Shown here one piece after another: positions 26,814 to 38,559 of a stretch of 64,000 nucleotides of DNA. Each line of letters starts with the position of its first letter. The stretch's first letter is position 1. The translations under genes were made by a program, and so were the position numbers. Source of the stretch: an uncultured Opitutaceae bacterium. GTDB lineage: Bacteria; Verrucomicrobiota; Verrucomicrobiia; Opitutales; Opitutaceae. Location of the stretch: contig CALFXL010000019.1 in the NCBI GenBank assembly GCA_937958045.1, positions 24,861 to 88,860 on the forward strand, written 5' to 3'. Under the pieces are notes generated by a model. That model did no database searches, was not told where the DNA came from, and worked only from the letters and a program-made list of their open reading frames with translations.

Positions 26814-28271
26814 CTACGCTAGCGACACTCGGCGGTGGCGCGTCGAGCGATTTTTCTCTTCGTCGTTCTCATCTTCCCGCTCGCGTCGTGGACGGCGGCT
26901 CCACGCGAGGCCAAGCAGCAACGCCGCCCAGAGCTGAAACAACGGGAGCTGCAACGGAAAGTGCAGCATACTGTGCAACGCGAGCGCGATCAGCGCCAAC
27001 ACGAGTCCCATCTCGCGCAGATCCGTCGGATCGCGACGAATCGCCCGATAAAAAGCACCGACCCATAATGCCACCCACAGCAACGCGGGCACAATGCCCC
27101 ACTCCGCGGCGGTTTGCAGAAGATCGTGATGCGCGAACTGACGGTGTTGATAAAACGTGCTCACGGTCGGTTCGTTTGAAAACACCACCGCTTCGCGCGA
27201 CCACGCGCTAGGGCCGTATCCGATAATCGGATACGCCATGGCCATGCGCATGCCGGCGATCCATGCGGCGGGCCGCGGGGGCGTGTCCGAAGGCACCATG
27301 CGGTCGCCCCGACGCGACGCCATTTCGGCAAAATGCGTATCGCGCTCAGGCGCGGATTCACGCGTTGCCGCCTCGCCGAGCCAGTTGTCGGGATATCGCG
27401 CGCGCGTGCGCTCGATCCAGACGAGTTGCAACGCCAGCGCCGCGACCAACGCCCCCCCTACTCCGCAGAAAATCAGTTTGGGTTCGGCATGAGCGAAACG
27501 CATCAGGCTCCACCAAGCGAGCGCGCCGAGCACGAGTGCGATGGCGATGACCCAGGCGGACTCCGACTTCCAGAGCGGAAAACACACGCAAGCAACCGCG
27601 CCCAAAACCGCCCATACCACCGCGCGAAACAATCCCGCGCCTTGTTTAAGTCCGTGAAAGGCGACAAGCGGCCACGCGAGATTGAAGCACGCCGCCGCGG
27701 CGCTGTGGTGAAAGAACACAAAGTTATATCTTTCGGTGGAGCCGCCGATCAGCAGCCACGAAGGCGACGATACGCCAAGGAAGCGTTGTGCGAGCGCGCC
27801 TAAAGACATCACCAAGCCGCTAACACCGATAACAAGACAGAGCCGACGGCGAAACGTTTGATCGCGTCCCAACTCCGCGGCGGCGAGCAGCGCGCACAAG
27901 CTGCCCGCCACAAACCATAGCCGCTCGGCGCGCGTCCAGGTCAGCATCGCCGCGGGAAACTCTCGTTGCAGAAACGCCCAATGGCTTTCGGCAAAACTTG
28001 TCGCGAACATCGGCTCCGCCGAGACCGCCCACCACGCGAGCGGAAGGCTGAGCACGAGACAAAGTTTCGTGAGCACGCCCGGCGTGCGGAGCGCCCGTTT
28101 ATGTATCCACTTTTCAATGACAAGCGTCGCCAGGGCGAGCATCTGTAGTCCGCCGAAAATCCACAGGAGATTCGGGAGGTGCGACCGGGCGCCGCAAAAC
28201 CAAGGGGCGGCAGCGGCGACGAAAAATATCAACCAAGAAGCGAAGGTGCCAGGCGGCATGGGTGCCGCCAC
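26814..28271 (-). CDS. O-antigen ligase-like polytopic membrane protein
   Basis: A 485-residue inner-membrane protein with about ten or more hydrophobic helices. The periplasmic loop region around MAMAYPIIGYGPSAWSREAV with QFAHHDLLQTAAEWGIVPALLW is the Wzy/WaaL-type (Wzy_C, O-antigen ligase) motif, in which an N-H-x-x-L-x-x-x-x-E-x-G pattern is expected; here it is AHHDLLQTAAEWG. The C-terminus is highly charged. The specific glycan substrate is unknown. It lies downstream of the feo genes with about 50 bp between, probably a separate function. Confidence 0.82.
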   Translation of the reverse strand: MAAPMPPGTFASWLIFFVAAAAPWFCGARSHLPNLLWIFGGLQMLALATLVIEKWIHKRALRTPGVLTKLCLVLSLPLAWWAVSAEPMFATSFAESHWAFLQREFPAAMLTWTRAERLWFVAGSLCALLAAAELGRDQTFRRRLCLVIGVSGLVMSLGALAQRFLGVSSPSWLLIGGSTERYNFVFFHHSAAAACFNLAWPLVAFHGLKQGAGLFRAVVWAVLGAVACVCFPLWKSESAWVIAIALVLGALAWWSLMRFAHAEPKLIFCGVGGALVAALALQLVWIERTRARYPDNWLGEAATRESAPERDTHFAEMASRRGDRMVPSDTPPRPAAWIAGMRMAMAYPIIGYGPSAWSREAVVFSNEPTVSTFYQHRQFAHHDLLQTAAEWGIVPALLWVALWVGAFYRAIRRDPTDLREMGLVLALIALALHSMLHFPLQLPLFQLWAALLLGLAWSRRPRREREDENDEEKNRSTRHRRVSLA

Positions 28272-28320
28272 TGTCTGCGCTCAGGCGGCTTGTTCAAGAA
28301 AACTTACCGGCGAAAGCCGC

Positions 28321-28485
28321 TCAGAGCCCGAGCTTGGCGCGCAGTTTTTGCGCATCGCGACTGAGCGCACCGCACGTGCCGCCACCGCACCCCGCCGTCC
28401 GATTTTTGCGCCATGAGCGCACGAGCAACGCTACCGTGACGGCGACGATGAGGAGCGCGGCGATTTGTTGGAGGTCGTTGTTCAT
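28321..28485 (-). CDS. FeoB-associated Cys-rich membrane protein
   Basis: A 54-residue product. A single transmembrane helix (ALLIVAVTVALLVRSW) is followed by a basic stretch and the cysteine motif CGGGTCG, then a helical tail. This is the architecture of the small proteins often encoded just after feoB, proposed to help ferrous-iron transport or FeoB assembly in the inner membrane. It lies 51 bp downstream of feoB on the same strand. Confidence 0.82.
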   Translation of the reverse strand: MNNDLQQIAALLIVAVTVALLVRSWRKNRTAGCGGGTCGALSRDAQKLRAKLGL

Positions 28486-28536
28486 GCTGCGAATTAACGA
28501 AACGCGAAGCGTGATGCGTGCAAACCAGCCGGCGAA

Positions 28537-30645
28537 TTAAAAGCCGAGCGCGCGTCCTCCTTGATACACGATGAAGGATAAAATCCACGCGGTGCCCGTC
28601 ATGTAGCAGAGTTGAAACGCGGGCCATTTCCACGAGCCCGTTTCGCGTCGTACCACCGCAAGCGTGGCGAGGCACTGCATCGCGAACACATAGAAAACCA
28701 TCAGCGTGAAACACACCAGCGGCGTGAAGAGCGGGCGCCCGTCGGGCCAGGTGGCTTTGAGCAGCGCCTCGCGCAGAGGCTCGGTGTTTTCTTCGGCGTC
28801 CTCCACGTTGAAGACGACGCCCATCGTGCTCACGAAGACTTCGCGCGCCGCGAGCGAGCTCACGATGCCGATGCCGATCTGCCAGTCGAAACCGATCGGA
28901 CGAATCACCGGCTCGAGCGTCTGGCCGATGCGACCGGCGATGCTGTATTCGAGTTGTTCGGTGTCGGTCGGTTCACCCGGCGCTTTCGGATACGCGGAAA
29001 GGAACCACAACACGATCGAGATACCGAGGATGGTCGTCCCGGCGCGTTTGAGGAACATCCAGCCGCGCTCAAACATCTGGCGTATCACATCGCCGATGCG
29101 CGGCATGTGATATGGCGGCAGCTCCATAATCATGATCGAGGGTTCGCCTTTGAGCAGCGTGCGCTTGAAGAGCCACGCGAAACCAAATGCGCCAAACGTG
29201 CCGAGCGCGTACATGAGCAACATCACGCCGACTTTGGTCAGCAACGGCACGCGGTCGCCCGGCACAAGCGCGGCGATCATGAGCAGATAAACCGGCAAAC
29301 GCGCCGAGCAGCTCATGAGCGGCGCGATGAGGATCGTGACCAGCCGGTCTTTTTTATCCTCGATCGTGCGCGTGGCCATGATGCCGGGAATCGCGCAGGC
29401 GTATGAACTGAGCAGCGGGATGAAACTTTTCCCATTGAGGCCGACGCTGCTCATCAAGCGATCCATGATGAATGCCGCGCGCGCCATGTAGCCGGTGCTT
29501 TCGAGCAGGCCGATGAAGAAAAACAAAATCAGGATCTGCGGCAGGAAGATCACCACGCCGCCGACACCCGCGATGGCGCCATCGGTGATCAAATCGCGCA
29601 GCTCGCCTTCGGGCATCTTATCTTTGATCCAGTCGGAGAACGCCGCCGTCTGTTCGTCGATGAAATTCATCGGGTACTCGGCGAGCGTGAAGATCGAGAA
29701 GAACACCAGCGCCATCAACACGCCGAGCGTGATCCAGCCCCAGAACGGATGCGTCACCACCGCGTCGATGCGATCGCTCACGCTGGGACCGGGGGAGGTG
29801 TCTTTGCGTTGGACGACTTGCGCGCAGAGTTGCGAGATCGCGTCGTAGCGACTGTTCACCAGCGCACCGGCCCAATCGGTGCCTTCGTTTTCCCAACGTT
29901 TTTTCCACGACGCGAGCGTCTCGTGTGTGCGAGCGCTCAGCGGCGTCGAACCAGCGACGCGCATCGCGTCTTGATCGGTGAGCAACAACAACGCTTCGGC
30001 ACGCGCGATGAGAGGTGCTTTGGCGTCGTTGGCGACGAGCGAGGCTTGCAACTCCGAGACGGCGGGCGCGATCGCGGCGGGCACATCCCACGCGTGACGA
30101 GGCAACGCCGGCTCGGCGCGGCTCATCGCGAGTTTGAGTTCGATCAGACCTTTGCCGTGCACCGCTTCGCACGGAACCACGGGGATGCCGAGTTCCTGTT
30201 CGAGATGGCCGATGCGGATGTGGATGCCGTTTTGCTCGGCGAGATCCATCATGTTGACCACAAGGATCACCGGCCGACCGAGATCGAGTATCTGGTGAAC
30301 GAGGTAGAGATTGCGCTCGAGATTAGTCGCATCGACGACGCAAAGGATGCGATCGGGCTGCGGCGTATCGGCGCGCCGTCCGAGCAACACATCGCGCGTC
30401 ACCGCCTCATCGGGCGAACGCGCGGCGAGCGAATACGCGCCGGGCAAATCGATGACCGTCATCGGATGTCCGTGCTGCGAATACGCGGTTCCGGTCTTTT
30501 TCTCGACGGTCACGCCGGGATAATTGCCAACCTTTTGTTTGAGGCCGGTCAGGGCGTTAAAAAGCGTGCTCTTTCCGCAGTTCGGATTTCCGACCAACGC
30601 GAAAATCGGCGGACGCGCGGCACCAGTCTTCGGTTCGTGCGTCAT
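28537..30645 (-). CDS. feoB: Ferrous iron transporter B
   Basis: A 702-residue inner-membrane Fe(II) transporter. The N-terminal G domain has GNPNCGKSTLFNALTG (G1), a switch I region ending VGNYPGVTVEKK, DLPGAYSL (G3) and NMMD (G4). A helical GDI-like segment follows. The membrane part has two Gate repeats and a FeoB core; conserved pore phrases include LPQILILFFFIGLLESTGYMARAAF and LLSSYACAIPGI. Its start overlaps the stop of the second feoA by 4 bp, indicating translational coupling. Confidence 0.96.
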   Translation of the reverse strand: MTHEPKTGAARPPIFALVGNPNCGKSTLFNALTGLKQKVGNYPGVTVEKKTGTAYSQHGHPMTVIDLPGAYSLAARSPDEAVTRDVLLGRRADTPQPDRILCVVDATNLERNLYLVHQILDLGRPVILVVNMMDLAEQNGIHIRIGHLEQELGIPVVPCEAVHGKGLIELKLAMSRAEPALPRHAWDVPAAIAPAVSELQASLVANDAKAPLIARAEALLLLTDQDAMRVAGSTPLSARTHETLASWKKRWENEGTDWAGALVNSRYDAISQLCAQVVQRKDTSPGPSVSDRIDAVVTHPFWGWITLGVLMALVFFSIFTLAEYPMNFIDEQTAAFSDWIKDKMPEGELRDLITDGAIAGVGGVVIFLPQILILFFFIGLLESTGYMARAAFIMDRLMSSVGLNGKSFIPLLSSYACAIPGIMATRTIEDKKDRLVTILIAPLMSCSARLPVYLLMIAALVPGDRVPLLTKVGVMLLMYALGTFGAFGFAWLFKRTLLKGEPSIMIMELPPYHMPRIGDVIRQMFERGWMFLKRAGTTILGISIVLWFLSAYPKAPGEPTDTEQLEYSIAGRIGQTLEPVIRPIGFDWQIGIGIVSSLAAREVFVSTMGVVFNVEDAEENTEPLREALLKATWPDGRPLFTPLVCFTLMVFYVFAMQCLATLAVVRRETGSWKWPAFQLCYMTGTAWILSFIVYQGGRALGF

Positions 30646-30887
30646 GACTGCGTGGCGACTTCGACCAGAACTTGCTCGGCTTCACCGCGGCGGAGCGAAA
30701 GATAATAACCGCGCACTTTGACCTCGAGCGGATCGCCCAGCGGAGCGGTGCGCACCAAGGTCAGCGTCGTACCCGTCAGCAAACCCATCTCGCGGAGGCG
30801 CAAAAACGCAGAGCCGGTCTTCGGCATTTCACGAACGACGGCGGTGGTGCCGACGGCGAGTTGAGACAATTTGGACAAAGCGGACAT
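30642..30887 (-). CDS. feoA: FeoA-domain protein (second copy)
   Basis: An 81-residue SH3-like FeoA protein starting at the ATG at 30887 (the longer frame to 31100 runs through the other feoA and is not credible). Features are the usual LREMGLLTGTTLTLVRTAPLGDPLEVKVRGYYLSLRRGEAEQVLVE. FeoA is a small cytosolic partner that assists FeoB. Its TGA overlaps the feoB ATG. Confidence 0.92.
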   Translation of the reverse strand: MSALSKLSQLAVGTTAVVREMPKTGSAFLRLREMGLLTGTTLTLVRTAPLGDPLEVKVRGYYLSLRRGEAEQVLVEVATQS

Positions 30888-30913
30888 GACGGGAAGAACG
30901 CGCGCGAAAACTC

Positions 30914-31177
30914 TCAGAGCCCCCCGGCAATGAGTTCCACCACAATGTGACGCGCAGCGCCTTCGCTCAGCGCGATGCGGGTGCCGCACAACTGACAAAG
31001 CAAGGTCCGCTGGCCGGAAACTTTTTCGATGATCGCAGATTCGCAGAAGCCCATCTCCCGCAGCCGTTGGCAAACGGTGTCTTGCCCCGCGAGCTCGCAA
31101 ACCCGACCAGAAGCCCCCACCGGCATGTCGGTGAGACGCATCCGCTGCGGATAATGACGATCGATGAGCGCTGGCAT
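30914..31177 (-). CDS. feoA: FeoA-domain protein (first copy)
   Basis: An 87-residue FeoA-type protein: MRLTDMPVGASGRVCELAGQD, LREMGFCESAIIEKVSG and ALSEGAARHIVVEL match the fold. Unlike the second copy it carries four cysteines (VCEL, VCQRL, CESA and the pair in LLCQLCGTR), which could bind metal. An inner ATG at MRLTD is an alternative start. The 26-bp gap to the second feoA implies one operon feoA-feoA-feoB. The 124 bp upstream should contain the iron-responsive promoter, but I see no convincing Fur box. Confidence 0.9.
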   Translation of the reverse strand: MPALIDRHYPQRMRLTDMPVGASGRVCELAGQDTVCQRLREMGFCESAIIEKVSGQRTLLCQLCGTRIALSEGAARHIVVELIAGGL

Positions 31178-31301
31178 GAGATCTCGATTGAGATGAGACC
31201 GAGTTTCAAAGTCAACAAACAGGCCCGTCTTTTCGCCAATGATTAGGAAATGTGGCCGCCCTTAGTACTAAATGCGGCGATGCGCGCTTTGTTTGCGCAG
31301 A

Positions 31302-32450
31302 TCAGGCGGAAACGATCAAACGGCGGAAATTCACGTCGGCGCCGAGCACGCCCAGCAACGTGCCTGCGGCATCGCGCAAAGCCACCGCCACGGTGAAACA
31401 GAAGTCGTTGTTGGCCGCGGAGCGATAGATGTCGGTCGAGGAGACGTCGTTGTTGCGAACGCTTTCCTGAAACCACGGACGCTCCGACCAGTCGCGGCTC
31501 ATGCCGACAGAATCGCGCGTGATGCCCGCGCCGGAACGCACGACGTTATCCACAATTTGGATACCGCTCGCATCGGTCACGTAAGCGAGTTCGAAACTGG
31601 GATTATCCTGCAGCCACGCTTCGAGCGCGGCTTCGACACGCTCGCGCTCCGGCATCATATCGACCAACACCGGCACCAACTCGCGCAGAATCCGCTCGGC
31701 GCGTTGATGCGCTTCAAAGCGGAATGCGCCCACGCTGAGCAAAAGCGACTCGGTCAACGCATTCACATGCACGCCCATCGAGTGAAGCACGCGCGCGCTC
31801 TGAAGCTGATCGCCCGCGCTGGCGTTGAGCCCTTCCACCTCGCGCTGCACCGCGCCGACGTTGCAGGACGTCGCCATCGAGCCTTCGACAGCGCGCAGAC
31901 CAGCCACCGCTTCGACCTGCGCGATACGCGTCTGCATTTCGCGCACACAGGTTTCGATTTCGTGCGTACTGCCGCCCGTGCGATCGGCCAAGCGCTGCAC
32001 TTCTTCGACCACGACGCCAAACGACCGCCCTTGTTCGCCCGCGCGCGCGGCTTCGATGCTGGCGTTAACCGAAAGAATGCGCGTCTGCATCGCGATGCGC
32101 TCCACGACCGCGAGCGTCTCGCCGACTTGTTCGGACGATGCGCGCAACGCGCTCACGGCTTGATCGAGATTTTGCGTGAGCGCAGCCATCGTTTGCGCAA
32201 TGGAAGCCGCTCGCGCCGCCTGTGTTTGCGCCTGCCCCTCAAGCTCCGCGGCAAACAACGCCAACTGCGGACCTAGCTCCGCGAGCTGTACTGAAGCGCG
32301 CGCGATGTCCAAGACACGCCCCGACAAATAGCGCGACGGCGCGACCGGCGATAAAGCGGGATCTTCTTCGAACGCAGAATCGTCCTGCCCGGCGGAAACC
32401 GCGGGAGCGTTTTCAAGCAAGCGCCGGGCGCGAAAAAAGTTGGCGAGCAT
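31302..32450 (-). CDS. Soluble methyl-accepting chemotaxis protein with C-terminal Cache-like sensor
   Basis: A 382-residue protein with no transmembrane helix. A chemoreceptor signalling hairpin comes first: the tip is IAMQTRILSVNASIEAARAGEQGRSFGVVVEEVQRLAD (residues about 119-155), in helices spanning about 60-240. A sensor-like region near 250-382 follows, with DASGIQIVDNV, DWSERPWFQESV and DIYRSAANNDFCFTVAVALRDAAGTLLGVLGADVNF, a Cache/PDC-type ligand domain. Sensor after signalling module is the reverse of classical receptors. No cheA or cheW lies in the window. It sits upstream of the feo genes. Confidence 0.85.
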   Translation of the reverse strand: MLANFFRARRLLENAPAVSAGQDDSAFEEDPALSPVAPSRYLSGRVLDIARASVQLAELGPQLALFAAELEGQAQTQAARAASIAQTMAALTQNLDQAVSALRASSEQVGETLAVVERIAMQTRILSVNASIEAARAGEQGRSFGVVVEEVQRLADRTGGSTHEIETCVREMQTRIAQVEAVAGLRAVEGSMATSCNVGAVQREVEGLNASAGDQLQSARVLHSMGVHVNALTESLLLSVGAFRFEAHQRAERILRELVPVLVDMMPERERVEAALEAWLQDNPSFELAYVTDASGIQIVDNVVRSGAGITRDSVGMSRDWSERPWFQESVRNNDVSSTDIYRSAANNDFCFTVAVALRDAAGTLLGVLGADVNFRRLIVSA

Positions 32451-32678
32451 GCGCTCTCCTTAGCAGGTCGCGTGCGCGTGGAGCTTGTTTGATCAGAAAA
32501 AAGTCCCGTAGCTACGTTCTATCAGCAAGATCACTATGCACCAGCTGCGCAGAACCCATTTGCGCTGGGCGTGGCGCTTTCATCCGGTCGCGCAACCGAT
32601 CGCGTGCGCGAGTGTATCCAAAATTACCCTACATATTCTCACGATCCGCAACCCCACCGAAGCGGCGTCCCGCAAAAA

Positions 32679-32704
32679 AAGCGCGGCCGTTGCGGGCCGC
32701 GCTT
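32679..32704 (-). terminator. Terminator of the atp operon
   Basis: AAGCGCGGCC at 32679-32688 pairs with GGCCGCGCTT at 32695-32704. On the minus strand a run of seven T follows. It lies 26 nt past the atpC stop and should end the ATP synthase transcript. Confidence 0.9.
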
Positions 32705-32729
32705 GGGAAAAAAGAAACGAGCGTCGAAG

Positions 32730-33140
32730 TCAGCGGCGACGACGTTTGAGATCGAGCTGTGCGACGGAGAAGCGGACGATGCCTTCGAGGCGTTCGACTT
32801 CGGCGGGATCGAGTTGATCGCGAGTGCGAAGCGCTTCTTCAGCGCGCGCCTGCGCCTTTTGCACGGCGTCCTCATCGATCGTCGCTTCGTTGATCGCGCG
32901 TTCAGCAAGCACCGAAACCTTATCGCCATCGATCTCCGCGAAGCCATCGCCGACCGCGAGGTATTCCGTGCGGCCGTCCTTGGTGGTGACGCGCATCTCG
33001 CCGGCCGTCACCTGGGTGAGCAGAGGGATGTGGCCGGGCAGAATGCCGATCTCGCCTTGGACCGTCGGGATGACGACGGTCTCAATGACGTCCGAATAGA
33101 CCCGGGCTTCGGGTGTGACGATTTCGAGAGTGAGAGGCAT
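32730..33140 (-). CDS. atpC: ATP synthase F1 subunit epsilon
   Basis: A 136-residue central-stalk subunit. The N-terminal beta sandwich has MPLTLEIVTPEARVYSD, VQGEIGILPGHIPLLTQV and the closing YLAVGDGFAEIDGDKVSVLAE. A helical hairpin follows, as expected. Last gene of the operon, separated from atpD by a 78-bp gap with a hairpin. Confidence 0.95.
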   Translation of the reverse strand: MPLTLEIVTPEARVYSDVIETVVIPTVQGEIGILPGHIPLLTQVTAGEMRVTTKDGRTEYLAVGDGFAEIDGDKVSVLAERAINEATIDEDAVQKAQARAEEALRTRDQLDPAEVERLEGIVRFSVAQLDLKRRRR

Positions 33141-33156
33141 TGTGAGGAAGTATTAA

Positions 33157-33198
33157 GTAACAAGTATCCAGTTTTTAGATACGGCTGGATTTTGTTAC
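33157..33198. repeat. Hairpin in the atpD-atpC intercistronic gap
   Basis: GTAACAA (33157-33163) pairs with TTGTTAC (33192-33198), and ATCCAG (33166-33171) with CTGGAT (33185-33190). This stem-loop sits alone between two co-transcribed atp genes, where no terminator is expected, and has no T run on the minus strand. Confidence 0.6.
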
Positions 33199-33218
33199 GT
33201 GGAACTTGGCGCTGAGGA

Positions 33219-35551
<2,333 letters not shown>

Positions 35552-35574
35552 AGAGGAGGATTTCCGATTTTCGA

Positions 35575-35605
35575 TTTCGAGCAGCCGGGTCGCGGCCGCT
35601 CGAAA
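35575..35605. repeat. Hairpin in the atpA-atpG intercistronic gap
   Basis: TTTCGAGC at 35575-35582 pairs with GCTCGAAA at 35598-35605, with further GCC/GGC pairing inside. It is a second non-terminator hairpin between atp cistrons. Confidence 0.6.
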
Positions 35606-35631
35606 ATTCAAAAACTAGAATCGAAACGAGA

Positions 35632-37158
35632 TCAGCCGTTGTAGGTGGACTTCCATTCGTTCAAGGCGGCCTCGATCTTGGCTTCGAGGTCCTTGTCGAG
35701 AGCGGCCTTGGTGCGGATTTCGGTGAGGAGCGCGTCCTTGCGGGTGGCGAAGAATTCGCGGAGCGCGACGGAGGCGGCGGTCACCTTCTTGATGTCGAGA
35801 TTGTCGTAGAAACCTTTTTGCAGCGCGAAGATGGTGACGACCTGGAGCTCGATCGGAATCGGACTGAAGGCGGGCTGCTTGAAGAGTTCGACGATGCGGG
35901 AACCGCGGTCGAGCTGCGCCTTGGTCTTGGCGTCGAGGTCGGAGCCGAACTGCGCGAAGGCGGCCAGTTCGCGGAACTGCGCGAGCTCGCCCTTGAGTTT
36001 ACCACCGACCTGCTTGGTGGCCTTGATCTGCGCGGACGAACCGACGCGCGACACGGAGAGACCGACGGACACCGCGGGGCGAACACCTTGGTTGAAAAGG
36101 TCGGTTTCGAGGAAGATCTGGCCGTCGGTGATCGAGATGACGTTGGTCGGGATGTAGGCCGAGACGTCGCCCGCGAGCGTTTCGATGATGGGCAGCGCGG
36201 TGAGCGAGCCTTTGCCGTCGAGACGCGCCGAGCGCTCGAGGAGGCGGGAGTGGAGATAAAACACGTCGCCCGGATACGCTTCGCGGCCGGAGGGGCGCTT
36301 CAAGATGAGCGAGATCTGGCGATAAGCGACGGCGTGCTTGGAAAGATCGTCGTAAACGATGAGCGCGTCTTCGCCGTTTTCCATGAACCATTCGCCGATG
36401 GCGGCGCCGGCGTACGGAGCGAGGTATTGATTGGCGGGATTGTCAGCCGCGGGCGCGGTGACGATGACGGTGTACTCAAGCGCGCCGGCGGCTTCGAGGG
36501 CGGCGATGGTGCGGACGATGTTGGAGTTTTTCTGACCGATCGCGACGTAGATGGAGTAAACCGGGCGGAACTTCGGATCGCCGGAAGCGAGGCCGACTTT
36601 GTTGATCTTGGCCTGGTTGATGATCGTGTCGATCGCGATGGTGGTCTTGCCGGTGCCGCGGTCGCCGATGATCAATTCGCGCTGACCGCGACCGATCGGG
36701 ATCATGGAATCGATGGCCTGGATGCCGGTGAAGAGCGGTTGATTGACCGACTTGCGGGCCATGATGCCGGGCGCGATTTTTTCGACGGGGAACGTTTCCT
36801 TGGCATCGATCGGGCCTTTGCCGTCCACGGGGTTGCCGAGGGCGTCGACCACGCGGCCGAGGAGAGCGCGGCCGACGGGAACGGAGAGGAGCTTGCCGGT
36901 GGTGGTGACTTCGTCACCTTCCTTCAGCTTGGAAACGTCGCCAAGGACGACGCAACCGACTTCGTCCTGCTCGAGGTTGAGCGCGATGCCGATGACGCCG
37001 TTGGGGAACTGCACCATTTCATTGTAGGCGACGTCGGAGAGTCCGTCGATCTTTGCCACGCCGTCGGCGACGGAGCGGATCTTGCCGGTGTTTTTCTTGA
37101 CCGCTTTGTTCTGCAGTTTGGCGATCTGTTGTTCGATTTGTTCGAGGACCGTGCTCAT
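35632..37158 (-). CDS. atpA: ATP synthase F1 subunit alpha
   Basis: A 508-residue non-catalytic nucleotide-binding subunit. [18 protein letters not shown] is the P-loop, and [59 protein letters not shown] and [11 protein letters not shown] are the conserved core. Length and order are normal. Confidence 0.98.
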   Translation of the reverse strand: MSTVLEQIEQQIAKLQNKAVKKNTGKIRSVADGVAKIDGLSDVAYNEMVQFPNGVIGIALNLEQDEVGCVVLGDVSKLKEGDEVTTTGKLLSVPVGRALLGRVVDALGNPVDGKGPIDAKETFPVEKIAPGIMARKSVNQPLFTGIQAIDSMIPIGRGQRELIIGDRGTGKTTIAIDTIINQAKINKVGLASGDPKFRPVYSIYVAIGQKNSNIVRTIAALEAAGALEYTVIVTAPAADNPANQYLAPYAGAAIGEWFMENGEDALIVYDDLSKHAVAYRQISLILKRPSGREAYPGDVFYLHSRLLERSARLDGKGSLTALPIIETLAGDVSAYIPTNVISITDGQIFLETDLFNQGVRPAVSVGLSVSRVGSSAQIKATKQVGGKLKGELAQFRELAAFAQFGSDLDAKTKAQLDRGSRIVELFKQPAFSPIPIELQVVTIFALQKGFYDNLDIKKVTAASVALREFFATRKDALLTEIRTKAALDKDLEAKIEAALNEWKSTYNG

Positions 37159-37193
37159 GCGACGAGAGGGAGGCTAGGGATGTTTGAAAGAGT

Positions 37194-37586
37194 TTAGACG
37201 TTGGCAGCGAGTTCGCCGAGGCGGGCGGCGACGGAGTTTTCGTAAACGTCGTCGCCAATGCGCACGCGCAGACCGGCGATAAGCTCGGGCGCGGACTTGG
37301 CGGAGGCGGCGACGGGACGGCCGTATTTCTTGCTGAAGAGGGCGCCGATGGCGTTGACGGCGTCGGGTTGAATCGGGCCGGCGTGTTCGACGATCGCCTG
37401 GCTGCGGGCGATTTCGGCGGCGACGAGACGTTCGTAAGCCTTGAGGACGGCGACGGTCTGCGCGGGCTTGGTCTTTTCGACGTAAGCGAGGACGCCGGCG
37501 ACACGCTCAGCCGAGATGCTGCCGTTTTCGAAGCTCAGTTTGAAGAGCTGACGGGCGAGTTGTTGGGCTTGTTTTTTGACGGCCAT
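37194..37586 (-). CDS. atpH: ATP synthase F1 subunit delta (short form)
   Basis: The peripheral-stalk subunit, identified mainly by position between b and alpha and by the C-terminal IAGLRVRIGDDVYENSVAARLGEL, which closes delta subunits. It is only 130 residues, against the usual 170-180, and its N-terminal helical domain (AQQLARQLFKLSFENG) looks reduced. The reading frame is intact with good codon usage, so this is probably a lineage feature rather than decay. Confidence 0.9.
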   Translation of the reverse strand: MAVKKQAQQLARQLFKLSFENGSISAERVAGVLAYVEKTKPAQTVAVLKAYERLVAAEIARSQAIVEHAGPIQPDAVNAIGALFSKKYGRPVAASAKSAPELIAGLRVRIGDDVYENSVAARLGELAANV

Positions 37587-37628
37587 GGCTCGGCGCGGAA
37601 ACGTCGGTTAAAAACGGGAGGGCGGCGC

Positions 37629-38207
37629 TTAGACGTTGGCGAGCTCGCGGGTGGCGGTCTCGTTGTAAGCGGCGCGGTCGGCGTCCGTGAGTTTCTTGGC
37701 GAGGACGCGTTCGGTGGTGGCGACCACGAGGCGGGCGATTTCGCCGCGGGCGTCGGCGAGCATCTTTTTGTGCTCGAGCTCGATGGCTTGCTGGGCCTTG
37801 GAGATGAGGCCGTTGGCACGCTCGGTGGCTTCTTGCTGCGACTTGTCGGAGAAGTCCTTGGCGGTGCGGCGGGCTTCTTCGATGATCTTGTTGGCCTCGA
37901 GCTGGGCGGCCTTGACGATGTTGGCGCTCTCCTGCTGGGCGGCGGCGAGCTGCGACTTCATGTCCTCGGCGAACTTGAGGCCGGCTTCGATCTTGCCCGT
38001 GCGCTCATCCATCGTCGCGAGAACCGGCTTGATGGCGAACTTGTAGAGCACAAACGCGAGGATCGCGAAGCTCAGAAGCTGCATGCCGATGTAGACCGGA
38101 TCGATGCCGAACTGGAGGACCAGATCGTGCAGAAGGCCACCCTCGGCGGCGTGGGCCGGGTGAGCTTCAACGGAAGGTGTCGCAGCGGCGAGGATGAAGG
38201 AGAACAT
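37629..38207 (-). CDS. atpF: ATP synthase Fo subunit b
   Basis: From the ATG at 38207 the product is 192 residues. The N-terminus is hydrophobic and may be a cleavable leader ([15 protein letters not shown], then HPAHAAEGG). The stalk membrane helix [23 protein letters not shown] is followed by a long charged coiled coil ([38 protein letters not shown]), as in all b subunits. Confidence 0.94.
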   Translation of the reverse strand: MFSFILAAATPSVEAHPAHAAEGGLLHDLVLQFGIDPVYIGMQLLSFAILAFVLYKFAIKPVLATMDERTGKIEAGLKFAEDMKSQLAAAQQESANIVKAAQLEANKIIEEARRTAKDFSDKSQQEATERANGLISKAQQAIELEHKKMLADARGEIARLVVATTERVLAKKLTDADRAAYNETATRELANV

Positions 38208-38279
38208 GAGAAAAACAGGAAAAGGAGTCAGACGAGCCGCGCGGGGTCGGAAGGACACCGCGCGGCAGGTTTCAGAAAC

Positions 38280-38483
38280 TTACTTGGCGAGGAAGAGCGC
38301 GAGGAGGCCGAGACCTTCCGCGAGCGCCATACCGAGAATGGATTGGACGAGGATTTTGCCGGAGGCGGCGGGATTGCGGCCGACCGCTTCAGCGGCCTTG
38401 GTGCCGATGAGGCCGACCGCGGTGGCGGCGGCGATGAGGCCAGCAGCGCTGGCGATGTTGCCGGTGATTTGAGCGAGGATCAT
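38280..38483 (-). CDS. atpE: ATP synthase Fo subunit c
   Basis: A 67-residue proteolipid of two helices joined by the polar loop AAEAVGRNPAASGK (R-N-P). The ion-carrying acid is E56 in GMALAEGLGLLALF. The partner positions that make Na+-type rings (Gln in helix 1, Ser after the Glu) are Val and Gly here, which argues for a proton-driven enzyme; this is inference from known Na+ rotors. Confidence 0.96.
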   Translation of the reverse strand: MILAQITGNIASAAGLIAAATAVGLIGTKAAEAVGRNPAASGKILVQSILGMALAEGLGLLALFLAK

Positions 38484-38559
38484 GGGAGGTGTGTTGTTAT
38501 GTGTTCGTTCTCTCGGTTGTGCACATGTTTATTATATATGCTCCCAACCGGGAAAGGGA

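Noticed and set aside
31178..31301. Fur box upstream of feoA
   Set aside because: AATGATTAGG and the TTAGTACTAA palindrome are present, but neither forms a convincing Fur or DtxR site.
38280..38483. Sodium-binding signature in subunit c
   Set aside because: Positions that are Gln and Ser in Na+ rings are Val and Gly here, so a Na+-driven ATP synthase is not supported.
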